Below, one piece after another: positions 34,461 through 46,369 of a DNA stretch of 64,000 nt; position 1 is the stretch's first letter, and every line of letters begins with the position of its first letter. The DNA is from Asterias amurensis. Its lineage: Eukaryota > Echinodermata > Asteroidea > Forcipulatida > Asteriidae. Made by a program: the position numbers and the translations under genes. The stretch is from positions 496,001-560,000 of the forward strand of contig NC_092650.1 in the NCBI RefSeq assembly GCF_032118995.1. The letters are read 5' to 3'. A model generated the notes under the pieces. That model had not been told where the DNA came from, did no database searches, and saw nothing but the letters and a program-made list of their open reading frames with translations.

Positions 34461-37026
34461 TGCCAGCAGCTCCATACAATTACAGAGGAATTACAGAATT
34501 GGCTGAAGACTCATACTGTGTTATGACCCCACACCAACATCAAGTACTTCTCAGAAATAATGAAATGGTGTTAAACATGAAGACATGAATGAAACAACAA
34601 TCTTGACATAAATGTGATGTCTTAAACATTATTTACTAAACGTGGATAAAACTTACATTATAAGCAACCCTGCTTGAAATGATCTTTGTCACATATATTT
34701 GATGAGCAAATAAATTTTTGGATGGAGCATCCATCAAATATTGAAAAAATAATTATGTGATAACTTACAGAACAGATACAATGTAAGCTGAATTATATTG
34801 GATTATCTTGTGGTTGAACAAAGAAAATTGACAAAGGACTTGAATCTGCAAAGTCTGTGTTAATGTGCCTGGAGTGTGCTCTCCCAAGTGAGCTATCTAG
34901 CCCTATGTTGGTGGTTTCCCTATTAAAAGTTAATATCTTTGTTTGGGGTGCCAGTCAGAGGCCGTTTTTGATAGGGCTTAAGGTTAAGGTTGAAGTCACT
35001 CTCTGTTAATTTTTCTTTGTTCAACCCCAAATTAATTCAAAATTTACCTAGTCCGTTTTCCCGGTGGTTTATCACATAAAGTACTTGGGTTTCCTTCCAC
35101 ATCTGGATGGTTCAACCCAATTTATTTCGCAAGAAAAGAAAGAGGAAATTAATGATCTGATTTAAGAAAGCTGAAAATATTTTGTTTTGCGTTACCACTT
35201 GATAAGGTTGAAGTGGAGTTGTACAGGGTTTTTACCAAAGATGTACACCTTTTCTCATTTTATTTTTTAGTCTCTACCATTCTGTTCATACTTTGAAACA
35301 AAGCCTTTGACATGTTTTCAGTTTGGTGTTGTCTTTGATTGTTTTTTTTTTATGTTGTTTTTATTATCATTTGATTCTGCCCTAAATGATTGGATTCTGG
35401 TATGAGATAGGGCTGATGTGATTTTGTTTTCATGTAAAAAGAGATTTAAAAAATGACAACATACACAGACTGGCATTTTTACTGTAGATCAGAAATCAAA
35501 AATGCAAATCGCAAAAGAATGACGACAGAACAACCCTTTGTATTTCAAAGTAACGGTTTACACGTAAACTCCTTTATATTCTACTAGATAGTGTAGAGAT
35601 TTAGCGTTGTATCAGTACCAGAGATTTGGGGTATAATTAGGTGGAGTCAGTATACAGTTTTAGAAGTGGAAGTGTGTTCCCTTTTACAACAGATGATTTT
35701 GTCTGTTAGTAATGTGCTTTGTTTAAGGGGTGATGACAGTTACTTCCAAAACAACTGTTAACAATGAGTGACTTCACACCACTCAGTACTGTGGTTGAAC
35801 GAGTCAGGAGTTGTCTGCTCAAGGTTTTACGGTCATACAAAGGGAGAGTCTGAAAAAGCAGGTTTAGAACTCTGGCTGGTAACTAAATTGCCACTTTTTA
35901 TTGGCTGGTGGATCAGTTTGTATACCCGGCCAGTTCACACAAATTGCTGACAGGCGGGTTACAGAAGAGTAGAGTTCTGGCTTGCTATTAATCATATTAG
36001 TGCCTAATCAACTAGATCACAAGCCATCAGATCATACTGGCTTGTGGATCACTGGCCAGTAAATTAGTGGCCTTTGGATAAAAACTTCTAACCTGAGTGT
36101 TTAGAACCTCCCTTATGGGACACAAAGACCCAGCAGAACAATTAACCGAAAAAATACTGTAATTATGACATTTTAAAAAACCACCAATAGTACCACGGGA
36201 GGTCAACCTTAATTAGTGTGATAATTTATATAAGATTAATACAAATGTGTGTATTGATATTACAACTATAAACAAAAAGCATTGATGAACAGTAAATAAC
36301 CGGTTGTGTTCAACGAGGGCTTTATTTAATGTTTGGGGCCTATTTTGCTAATTCCGAGAGGAAGAAAAAAAATAATAAAGTGCATCTCGAATGATGTTGA
36401 GCTTTACATTTTGTGTAATTGTTTTTCGTTTCATTCTTTGCTTCTTTCTTGGCAAAGCAACACATAGCGATCCTTTTAATAACTTCAATGGGAAATGCGA
36501 ATTCCAACTGGCCCTTGTCACCCTTCATGACCCAAACAACTTGAAGTAAATAAGACACAGTTATTTGGGGAAAGACGTCCCTATCCTGCCACCACTTGTC
36601 CACTAATTTTTACCCCCCAAAAAATGAATGTCTCATTCGAGTAAAGTTGGCATGATCTGGAAATGTTTCAATTTTTTGTTCAATTGAAACTTCGGACTTC
36701 GCCCTATCAACACACACCCACTACGGGGACCACTACATGTACCAACGATGTACCTATGCTTTCCCAAAGCTAAGAGACAAATTAAAGAAGCTTTTCACCC
36801 CTTTGATCACACCGAACTGCTCTTTACCTTCATGCTGGTCGGACTGAGTCTATTTTGAACCATGGCTGATTGAACATTTCCTATATAAATTAATAAACAC
36901 TTAGTCTGTTGTTTTTTCCTTGTAAACTGATATATGCAGATAAATATTGCCTCACACCGGGAACTAGACTGCACATTTAAATATGAGATAGTTCAGAGCC
37001 GTTCATTGGGAGGTCGTTTCCCACGT

Positions 37027-37041
37027 AGCGCCCTCTGGCGG
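37027..37041 (-). promoter_or_regulatory. CTCF-like motif
   Basis: On the minus strand the 15 bases CCGCCAGAGGGCGCT fit the vertebrate CTCF core pattern CCASYAGRKGGCRSY except for G in place of A at the third position. It lies between the CSNK2A and CFAP20 genes. Binding is inferred from the vertebrate consensus only. Confidence 0.45.
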
Positions 37042-38842
37042 TATGTTTGGTACAAAGTCTTTGTTGCCAACAGCAACAAACGATGGGAATGATGTAATCC
37101 TAAAATAAACCATCTTGGAAAATTTAAAAATGAAGTTCATTAAAAAAGTTTATTTGGTTTTCTTGGTAATTTGTTTCCTAGCTGGTAGAGGTTGATATAC
37201 AATTATTGCGAGTTCTTTTACTAAAGTTGGCTTATTCATTATGCATGTCAACCGATGACAACCACAAGCTGTGCTTGTCAAATCGGGGATGCTCACAATT
37301 CTGTATGCATAATGTGAGCAATGAGTCACTTCGATTGACTTGCAGCCCAATCTTTATTATCTCAACAACATAATAATAATTATTAATAAATTAATTTGCA
37401 ACGTGACTTCTTCTAACTAAAGATAAATACTAGTTAATTAAAACCTAGAACTGTATTAATTTGATGGAGCAAGGGCATATCATTTTAGATGCTTCAACAT
37501 ATTTTTCGTTCATTCATTATTTTTAGCTCTTGTGTGTAGTGGCGGCATAACCTCTCTTTGTTCATTTTGTCACACACCGACACCCCTATCGTCATCTCCC
37601 AGGTAACCCCGTCCATGACACCCACAGAGCAATCCTCAAACATACTACTACGCATGCCCACGATCTAGGCACTCGACCGTAACTGTGGCGCTGCACAGAC
37701 TTGAAAGGAACATGTGCGCGCTACGCAAAATAGTTCCCGAATAGGTCGAAAAGTGGCGCGGCCTTTTGAATTGTGATAATTTTTGCATATTTTGTGTTTT
37801 GTTGATAATTTTTTTTCCTTTTCAATTTTTTTTTCTCACATGATTACCATCTCAGTGAATAGTGAATTGTTCGAGAAGAGAAACCAAAAAGTGTGAAGCC
37901 ATTAAAAACTGTTAATCACACTTTTTATGATTTTCTATCATTTCCAAAGTGATGCAAATTTGATAAAAAGCAACTCATTTTTCAATTCTTCATTGATGAT
38001 GTTTGTCAAAGTCACTCATTATTCTATTGACCATTTAACTTCTGCATTTTTGTCACTAACAGATCTTGCAGTTCATGATTAGTTTATCTCTGAAACCTCA
38101 TAGTTCCCAACAGAAAAACTGTGAGTAGTTTGACCAAGTATAATATTCCCTCACTGAATAATAATAGTTAAAACAACAAAGACGTGAACATTTCTTTGCA
38201 GTATTTTTCCTGATACAAATGTTTTCATATCTATTTAGGAAAACTTACGAATTGCTTTCAACCAAGGACTCAAGACTATGCCTGTACCTTTTTGTAACAG
38301 CAAAGAAAACAATAATAGTCAGAATAAATTTGATTCAATTTTATAATAGTACTAGTAGGCATGATAAGTGGATGTGCATTTCAAGTCTTTTATTTAATTG
38401 AGAATCAATTTGTGTTAAAGTATTAATGACGATGATAGACTGAAATACTTATGGTAATTGTTTGCCTCATTATTTGATCCATCCCACAGCAGCGTAGCCC
38501 CTTCTTTCGTCCATCACTGCTTTTGTTTTTGTTTCATTATTTGCTGCATGCAACAGGTAGTGCGGTACTAGAGAAGATCGAGTGCCTTTTCGAAAACAAA
38601 GCTGCAGCTTTTCTTGTGGTTTTGGTTTAGTCTCTGTCTAGTCTGTCTGGTTAAACCCATTTCAAGCCGGAGGCAACTATATCGTGATTTCGAAAAGGCT
38701 GTCTTTGTTTACACCACAACGGCTGTCTTTGTGTCACTGGCACCCGCCCGGTTGTACAACCCCACGTAAAACTATGCACTGTTTTGGTTACCAACTGTCC
38801 TCAAGCGAGCGGAGTAATTTATTGATGCCGTTGTGTGCTTCG

Positions 38843-38855
38843 GTCACCAGGAAAC
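38843..38855 (+). promoter_or_regulatory. Candidate RFX X-box upstream of CFAP20
   Basis: GTCACC, one base, GGAAAC fits the X-box pattern GTNRCC-N(0-3)-RGYAAC with a single mismatch (A for Y). It lies about 125 bp before the CFAP20 start codon, the usual distance for X-boxes in ciliary genes. One-mismatch matches are common by chance, so this is weak. Confidence 0.35.
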
Positions 38856-38980
38856 CAACTCAAGGAACAACGTACACATTGCAAAGCTCACTTAACAACG
38901 AGAGATACAAGCGAGCACAGCCCACGTTTGGGGTTCCCACTAAATATTCACGCCTGCAATAGTAAATCAACCATATCAAC

Positions 38981-41943
38981 ATGTTTAAAAACACATTTCA
39001 GAGCGGTTTTTTATCGATATTATACAGCATTGGCAGCAAGCCCCTGCAGTTATGGACGAAGAAGGTATGTGGCGGACAATTAGTCCTAATTTTGTATGTT
39101 TTTATGTGGTCATGATGCAAATAATTGTGATGTTAAATTTTCATGCACTTTCGTATGCTAGGTAGCCATTTTGTGTTTCATGTAATGATCTTTTGACATG
39201 GCCGACCATAGCAACTGATTGTTAAGCTGTTAATATATAACTGTTAAGGTTATAACCTCAGTTTTTATTTCGTAAACATCATTGTTACATAAATCATCTG
39301 TAAATTGTGAGAATCAATGAATATTATTTGTCAACAGTTCCATTAAAATTGAAATCCCTAGCAACACATGCCAACATAACAAAAAAAATCACTGATAATC
39401 AATTTGTTATGCAATTAATGAATCATTTGTTGTACTTTTCCCCATCATTTAACTGTAAAGTTGGGTAGTCTTTACCAACAGTTTTTTATTGTTTCTGTTT
39501 GGGTATTTTTAAGGCAAATTTAAATATAATTTATAAATATGAACCATGACAACTAATCTAATCTAAATTGATTGGGTTCGGATTGGGAGGTCGGGCTAGG
39601 GGTCGCATTGTTTTATGTCGTTGCCAGATAGACAGACTAGTGGTATTGTGTTTGTACCATGGAGCTACCTCCATGTATGTTCTATTGACATTATTATCAA
39701 TATTTATCAGTCTGTTATTCCAAATGCCCACGGACCAAACATAGTGTAGTTGTTAAGTTTTTGATGGAATCGTCAGCACTCGGCATAATTCAATGCCACG
39801 GACATGGTGTGTCAACACATTGCTTGAACATTTTAAACATTGTCAGGTGAGCTGTATAGCAATCATGTTTGTCTTTGATATCATTGTTGATTAGTTGTTT
39901 TTCTTCTTTTGTTTCAGGTCCAAAACGGTCACATTAAACGCATCACAGATAACGACATTCAGTCACTAGTTATTGAAATTGTAGGAACAAATGTCAGCAC
40001 AACGTTCATCACATGTCCAGAAGAACCCAAAAAGGTTCTGGGCATAAAGCTCCCCTTCTTGGTAATGATCATCAAAAATCTCAAGAAATACTTCACATTT
40101 GAGGTCCAAGTTCTGGACGACAAGAATGTAAAGAGGCGGTTCCGAGCCAGCAACTACCAAAGTACGACGAGAGTAAAACCTTTTATTTGCACAATGCCGA
40201 TGAGGCTAGATGATGGATGGAATCAAATTCAGGTAAATACAGCAAGTTGTTGTCAAACATTAAGATTGCTTCTAAATAAAACACAACATGGCCACTACTT
40301 AAAGGAACGTTACAGAATTGGTAAGAAACTAAAAATCGTGAAGATCACAGATTTACATAAAACTTACACGGTCTAATGATGATGATAGTAGAAAACATCC
40401 CATGAAATATTTCTGTCTAAAATTTCATATTTGATGAGAAATAAATAATATAATTTTTGCGTTTTGAGTTAATCGCTCAGGGTGTGTTTTATTCATTTTT
40501 GTTTTGGCATCGATGCAATGCAAAATCTGTTTATGGTTTTTCACTATCCTCTCGTGACCCAGATGGCCGATCGATCTCAATCTTCTACAGGTTTGACCAG
40601 TTTATTTATATGGTGGATCACATAAAGTGCTTACACTGTCAGCAACTTGTTTGCTAGCAAAACCAATTCTGTAATGTTCCTTAAAAATTTTGTGAAGGTG
40701 TTCTTGATGCCATTGTCTCTTAGTTAGAGATTCTTACATCCTGAAAAGACATGCAACTTCATTTTTCTTTTATAGAACAACTTCAAAACTGGAAAACTAA
40801 GCAGTTCCCCTGTTTTAATTGTTTTCTTTTTCTAAATAGTGTGGATGTCATCCATACAAGAACATGTTCCTTCGACTTAACTTTGCTTTGCGATTGTTTT
40901 TCCTCAGAAAAATAAGGAACAAATTTCTATCCTCCCAAAAACCTTTGATATTCTATAGCATATGGAAATATAGGCCAGCCCTTGTGTTCAATATTATCTT
41001 ACTTTTTTTCAATTCATTATGCACAATTAAAAAACTGTTTATCTTGTAATGAGTACCAACCCTGAGCAACAATGATAATGCACAATTGGCATATTTGTCT
41101 ACATTTATTTTGTTTTATTCCTCAAGCATTTGTCATTCTTCCAGTTGTTTCTTTTATTACTATTTTGATCAACTAATCAGAGGGAATTTATATGATGTCA
41201 CAATAACACAGACTTGGAATTATAATCTTTGTTATTCTCTTCCCCTTGCAGTTTAACTTGTCAGACTTCACAAGACGCGCTTATGGTACAAACTACATCG
41301 AGACACTAAGAGTACAGGTAAGCAAATATTTCCAGTTAATTGTAATTAAATCCAAGCTCCCTTCAGTTATTGGCAAGGATCCTACTCAACCTAAAACACC
41401 CAAATGGTTTATACCTGACTGTGGTTGTCTGCCTAGTGGCAAAACGTAGACAGTAAGTGCAGTCCTAAATCCCAACATAATCGAGCAAGCAAACTGTTGA
41501 ATTTGGATGGTTTTTAGATGCTTAAGGTTGCAAAACTTGCAATAGCAAAATGGTCAGCAGAATCAAGTAAACAAATACTGGATTTTGATTGGTTAAGGAT
41601 GGCAAATGTCATTGTCAAAACATTTTCAAGTTGAATTACACCTTTTTTCGAAATTTATTAGTTGTATCGAAACAAAGATGCCCATTATAAACAGATTTAT
41701 GTATGTTGCACATTGTTGAACAAGGCTATTTGAATGTAGACTGGGCTATCGATAAATGCTAGCCCTACATCTGATTTACCTTTTAACACGAGTATAACTT
41801 ATTTTGTTTTTATTGCACTTTCCCCCCAGATCCACGCCAACTGTAGGATCCGCCGTGTTTACTTCTCGGACAGACTGTACTCAGAAGATGAACTGCCAGC
41901 AGAATTTAAGCTGTACTTGCCTGTAAACAACAAGGGTAAATAG
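38981..41943 (+). CDS. CFAP20: Cilia- and flagella-associated protein 20
   Basis: Four exons: 38981..39064, 39918..40232, 41252..41317 and 41830..41943. All have GT-AG borders and all joins are in phase 0, giving 192 residues (human 193). The protein begins [20 protein letters not shown] and continues with [54 protein letters not shown] and [13 protein letters not shown], near-identical to vertebrate CFAP20. CFAP20 (formerly C16orf80, BUG22/GTL3) is an inner junction protein of doublet microtubules that helps join the A and B tubules; it also acts at the basal body and is implicated in tubulin polyglycylation. A 28-codon first exon with its own start explains why the long second exon alone lacks the correct N-terminus. 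A candidate X-box lies upstream. It is the closest-to-invariant protein in the window. Confidence 0.97.
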
Positions 41944-43127
41944 CTGCAAATGAACTAACCATTGTCTCAATCTACCCTCCATATTGTCTGACGAGCCTCA
42001 GTCTCCAGTTTGAACACCGGTGCTCTTCAGATGATCCTACTTTGTCAACTGGAATTTGTAAAACTCAAGGCAATTTTTTTAAACTAATGTTATCCGAATT
42101 ACATGAGAAACTTCACTCGACAGCTGGAAACAGAGCTTTGAAATGATGTCTTGTGGTTGATGACTGTCGGGATATATGCTTCTTTGATTAGTGCCTAAAC
42201 TACACAGCAGCCACAACCTCTGTTGCCCTGGTGTTAAGCCTTGGTGCCCCATCAAAAGTGTCCCTGAGACTACAAGGGTCATCTTTGCAAGTGTTGAAAC
42301 CTTACTGTGCTGTTCATTGGTTGTTTTACAAGGCTTATTATACCAACCGGACATAATTTTATTGCTCTGCTTACTGCAGAATTCTGCGCTTGCACTAACC
42401 AAGCATTTCAATCTGGGCAAGCGCTGAAGAATCTGCGCAAGCTGTGCAAGCATGGGGACTGCCTAACGGGAAGTAGGCACAAGTAGGTGTGATGTTAGTG
42501 CTGATTCTTTGCTGATAGTCAAGAAGAGCCATGAAATTTTCCTTAATGTTTGTTTTTACTCATCTGAAACTTAAACAGAACAAAACCAGGTATTGTGTTT
42601 ACTAACTACGAAGTCCAAAAAAATCTAAGAAAAGAGTTTTGTATTACAGCTCACATAAACATGGATGTGTGTAGGACTATCCTTTTGGAAAATTGAAAAG
42701 TGGAAAATTTTTTAAGCAATTGTTTCTCCCTCCCTTTTTATAATTACAGCCATGCCACTTTTTATTACTCTGCTGTAAAACCAATCAAAATTTATGTAGC
42801 TATTGTAATTTTTGTATTTAATTTTATTTAATATTCCAAGAAATTGTTGTTCATGTTCATTTCCTGAATGCATTTCAATTTTTCATAGACATGGATGTGT
42901 GTAAACTTGGAGACATCGGCTTCAGTAAAGTTGTTCATTCAGATACTGTTCAATTTGCATAAAATTTCATACCTTGTTGTGTTCCGTTCCAAGTTGATCA
43001 ACGGGAAACTGTTTAGTGTTTTGAAATGAGTTGACGTTTTGTAAAAGCAGTCGCTGTTCATGCACTGGGCTATTATTATGACTGTAAATATTAATTACAA
43101 ACTGTATTTTATTCAGCAAGTGACTGT

Positions 43128-43133
43128 AATAAA
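43128..43133 (+). promoter_or_regulatory. Candidate CFAP20 polyadenylation signal
   Basis: AATAAA in the context TGACTGTAATAAAGACT, about 1.2 kb past the CFAP20 stop and followed by a GTGTCTGTC-type T/G-rich stretch 25-30 bases on. It is the best-formed signal in this region. Confidence 0.5.
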
Positions 43134-43282
43134 GACTAGATTACCTTATACAAAAAAAGTGTCTGTCAATATTTTGCTTTATACTACAGGATATTTAGTT
43201 TAAGGGTGAACAACGCAAAATATAATGTAAAAACACAAGTTACCCTAGAAACTGCATGAGCAAGTATGAAAGTTTGAGATGC

Positions 43283-43408
43283 TTAGGCTGTGTCCGAAAC
43301 GACGACTTCGGCTACAGCTACGTCTAGATCAGCGCGTCTACCAGTGTTGAAGAATAGGCAGACGCATGCGATCTAGCCGTAGCTGTAGCCGTTTCTGACA
43401 CGGCCTTA
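43283..43408. mobile_element. 126-bp MITE with long imperfect inverted repeats
   Basis: The left arm TTAGGCTGTGTCCGAAACG and right arm (inverted TAAGGCCGTGTCAGAAACGG) continue inward with GGCTACAGCTACG and TCTAGATC on both sides, about 45 bp each. There is no coding capacity. A worn relative is at 17393-17512. Confidence 0.75.
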
Positions 43409-43644
43409 TTTTTTGTTGATTACAGAATGTTTACTGCATCGGAAATATCTATTTTGGGGTAATATTTTGTAATAAAACAAAACACATGTACATTTATGTA
43501 GATATCATGAACACTAGTTCAATCAATATCTCATCCATGTTGTTATTATGGAATAGAAAAATATATCTGCATATATCGGGCAAAACTGTATTAGGTTTGT
43601 GTACGGTAAAATATAAAAAAAAGAAATTTACAAAGAAAACAATA

Positions 43645-43830
43645 CTTGACAATAGGGGGCGTTATATCGTTTGAACCGCCAGATAATATTAATAACGTTT
43701 TGCAGTAGATGGCGCTATTTCATAAATCGTTCAGAAAAACATTATTGTCAGTAGAGGGCGCTATGTTATTTGCCTTCCAGAATTTTTTTTTTATTATTAT
43801 CAATGGAGGGCACTATATCATTTGCCAGAA
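43645..43830 (+). repeat. Four ~50-bp units each carrying a GAGGGCGCTAT motif
   Basis: CTCF-like cores sit at 43650-43663, 43702-43716, 43748-43762 and 43801-43814, spaced about 53, 45 and 53 bases, all on the plus strand. The two middle ones (GCAGTAGATGGCGCT and TCAGTAGAGGGCGCT) match 14 of 15 positions of the CTCF core. Between them run worn copies of TATNTCATTTGCCAGAAAA. The outer units are more diverged. CTCF function is inference. Confidence 0.6.
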
Positions 43831-44745
43831 AATGGACATGGCGGTGTTTACAATTCGTGTTTTTGTTCGTATCGAGTTCATGGAGAAGACAACTCGGTTG
43901 ATGATAAGAACCTACCATTGTAGCAACTCAAGGGTAGATTACCAAAATGGCTTTGGATGATGCAGGTGACTTCTCTTAGTTCTGTAACTGTTTTCTATCT
44001 AAACATTTTGCCTTTTCTTGAGACCATGCATATTGAGCTCCATGTTGCCGAGTCAAAAGACGTGTGAACATGCAATGTGTGCTGCCCCCAACCAAAAAGA
44101 CAAGGTAAGAATGGTTAAGTAGGATTTAAAACTTTGCATGGTGGAAAGGTTTGCGGTTACACCATGTAATGACTTCATGTATCTCTTTATGAGTTGAGGG
44201 TGGAACTGATTACTGAAAAAAACCATTGGTTTCATCAACTCGACGCTTTTCTCCAGTCAGTATTTTACCATGGCACGATACTGTGGATTGAAACATCGAT
44301 TTGAAACCAACAGCTGTTATTGTGTTAACAGTTGTAAGTACATCATAAATGCATGTAGTTTTACCACACCGCTACGAATGTTGGCAAGAATTAATTAACA
44401 CTGGTTGGGCCTTGTTTCTGGCTAAATATGGCTCACTTTTAACATCGGTCCTGTAATAGTCCTGATTGTGTCATAAACAGCTGACCATGATTTATACATC
44501 ATAGAGAGTTGAGGTGTCTGTTTAGATTATCTTCCAATCAAGGGAACTCTGCAAACTCCCACGCGGGGATATAAACACCAAGCTGGCAACAGCCAACCTC
44601 TCTCACACACATTGGTTTAACGTCTTTGATTATGAATTACACAAATCAAGAAATTGTGATTCAGTAACTAGACGACAATATTTATTCTAGTCATTCTGAA
44701 ATCAGCGGTTTGCTTGGTGAGATTCGAACCCACAACCTTGTGATC

Positions 44746-44995
44746 GTGGCCGAGCAGTTAAAAAGCACAGTCACTGAACTCAAGCTCTGGCCTGTTCTAA
44801 TCAGGGGAGTGTGGGTTTGGGAGTCATGACACTTGTGTCTTAAAAGCAAGACACTTAACCACTGCTTCGTCCTTTGGCTGGGATGTATAGCTGTAGGTCC
44901 CGTGTGTTGGTATATCAACTATCAACGCACGTAAAAGACCCCAGTACACACTTATCACAAAAAGACGGGGCACATCCCCCGGTGTTCCTGGCAAT
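44746..44995 (+). mobile_element. tRNA-derived SINE
   Basis: The head reads like a tRNA gene: a box A at 44747-44759 (TGGCCGAGCAGTT, as in Leu/Ser tRNAs) and a degenerate box B at 44811-44825 (GTGGGTTTGGGAGTC). It then runs into a conserved SINE body with AAGCAAGACACTTAACCACT, GCTTCGTCCTTTGGCTGGGA, GTCCCGTGTGTT and CGCACGTAAAAGACCCC, which I associate with deuterostome SINEs. It is not a functional tRNA: the anticodon arm and acceptor pairing are absent. It was probably transcribed by Pol III and moved by a partner LINE. Confidence 0.75.
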
Positions 44996-46255
44996 GCCAC
45001 TACAAGTTATCTTCAATTATGAAGACTGCACTAGAAATGAAGAACAATCAAACGTAAACGCCAAGTTTTTAAAGTACTGACAAGTCATACCACTTTGATT
45101 TCAGATTTATCCCACTTATAAAAATCCCATACTAGTTCAATCTACTTCATTTTATTACTAACATTTGTTTGAATACAGACTATGATGCATGGCAGGGCTT
45201 ATCAAATAATGACTCTGTCAAAATTTGATGACGTTTGAAAATTGCAAAACAAACTGCTGTTCAAAAATTACATTCAAGTTCATGAAGTTCGTTGTGACTG
45301 TGGAACGCTGTTTACCACTATTATTAAACTTGAGAGTCGGTGCATTCGATTGATGCTAATAATTGATTGACAATTTCCCTAGCAAAATACGATAGTTAAT
45401 CTCATTTCAAAGTCGTTGTTTTAGAGAGTCAGCATTATATTTAGGTGGTGAACAAATTTGTTGGCTTAGATAATTGTCCAAATTGAAAAGCCAAACCCAG
45501 GTGGTATTTGGTATTGCAGTAACTTTTTAAAATCATTTAAAACAATATATTTATTGAAAGCTCACCAGATGAAAGGTTTTTAAAGCACTAATACAAAAAT
45601 CGTTTTTTAAGGTGATCCCTGGAGCGTCCTATTTTCAGATTGAAACCCCTACAACAATGTACCCATAGCAACCCGTGTTAAATGTGTATTAACGTTATAG
45701 CTTCTTGGTACCTAGACGTCGGCTACCTATGAGGACAAGAGATCATTTTAAGGATGACCTCGGTCTAGATAATTTGTATTATCCTGACAAACATCTATGA
45801 TTATAACTATCTATAAAACTATAAAAATAATAATTGCAGTAAACACCCTCACACCCTGCCTGCCACCTTAAACTAAAAACTTAAAGGGAATAGCAATGAG
45901 TTTTTAATAAAACAATTTGATAAGTTGATGGGTAGAATTTTAAGTTGGATTGGGTCCCTTCCCTCCTCCATTGGACACCTCTTACTTGTTTTAATTATTT
46001 TTCTATTCTACCATTAAGTTGTTTTTACCGCAACATTTAACTTAAATGTCTTCTTAGCGATTGCCTAATGTATTGATACTTTGAACATAGAGTAAGGACA
46101 GAGGGGCCGGGGGTGGGTAGAGTAAGAGATCATGAACAACTCTATGCTTAGATATATGTTTCTCAAATCAAAATAAAAAGAAGTCCTAACACATTCTAAG
46201 ATTTGTTAGAAAAGAATGGAGAGTGTGTTCCGGAGAGGGAAAGACTTTTCGCTAA

Positions 46256-46369
46256 CTATGGCTCCGTGTACATGTAGGACCTGCAGACATTATTCGTCTC
46301 CGATGGGTTATCTTTGGGCAACGTTTGGTCGTCTGGTTTTGTTTCTGCCGCCGCCTTCTCATCCCTCAA
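46256..46369 (-). CDS. Alternative (distal) last exon of the dipeptidase
   Basis: A second, complete last exon lies 2.35 kb downstream of the first. It has an acceptor (TTTTATTGCAG), an open frame in the right phase for 37 residues, and a TAG stop. About 21 of the first 33 residues match the proximal exon, including QTxPKDN and ETNNxCRxY. It ends SYMYTEP. The preserved frame, acceptor and cysteine suggest use as an alternative C-terminus; a dead copy is possible. Confidence 0.7.
   Translation of the reverse strand: MRDEKAAAETKPDDQTLPKDNPSETNNVCRSYMYTEP

Larger units (their letters stand above)
33531..38980. other. Intergenic between CSNK2A and CFAP20
   Basis: 5.4 kb with no supported gene. 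A worn MITE is at 34196-34460. A CTCF-like site lies at 37027-37041. A GC-richer patch near 37560-37760 may be regulatory. The last 300 bp should hold the CFAP20 promoter. Confidence 0.5.
43409..46255. other. Intergenic between CFAP20 and dipeptidase
   Basis: Holds the CTCF-like array (43645-43830) and a SINE (44746-44995). The remaining sequence has no ORF with recognisable homology. Confidence 0.5.

Noticed and set aside
39909-40376. 155-residue ORF starting [10 protein letters not shown] and running past 40232
   Set aside because: It is CFAP20 exon 2 read through into flanking introns. The real start is at 38981 and the exon ends at 40232.
43947-43965. Possible first coding exon (AAAATGGCTTTGGATGATGCAG then GT)
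   Set aside because: Start context is good, but the donor is weak (GTGACT), only six codons would be coded, and no following exon was found.
44708-44760. Functional tRNA gene
   Set aside because: Box A and a degenerate box B exist, but no acceptor stem or anticodon arm can be paired; the segment is the head of a SINE.
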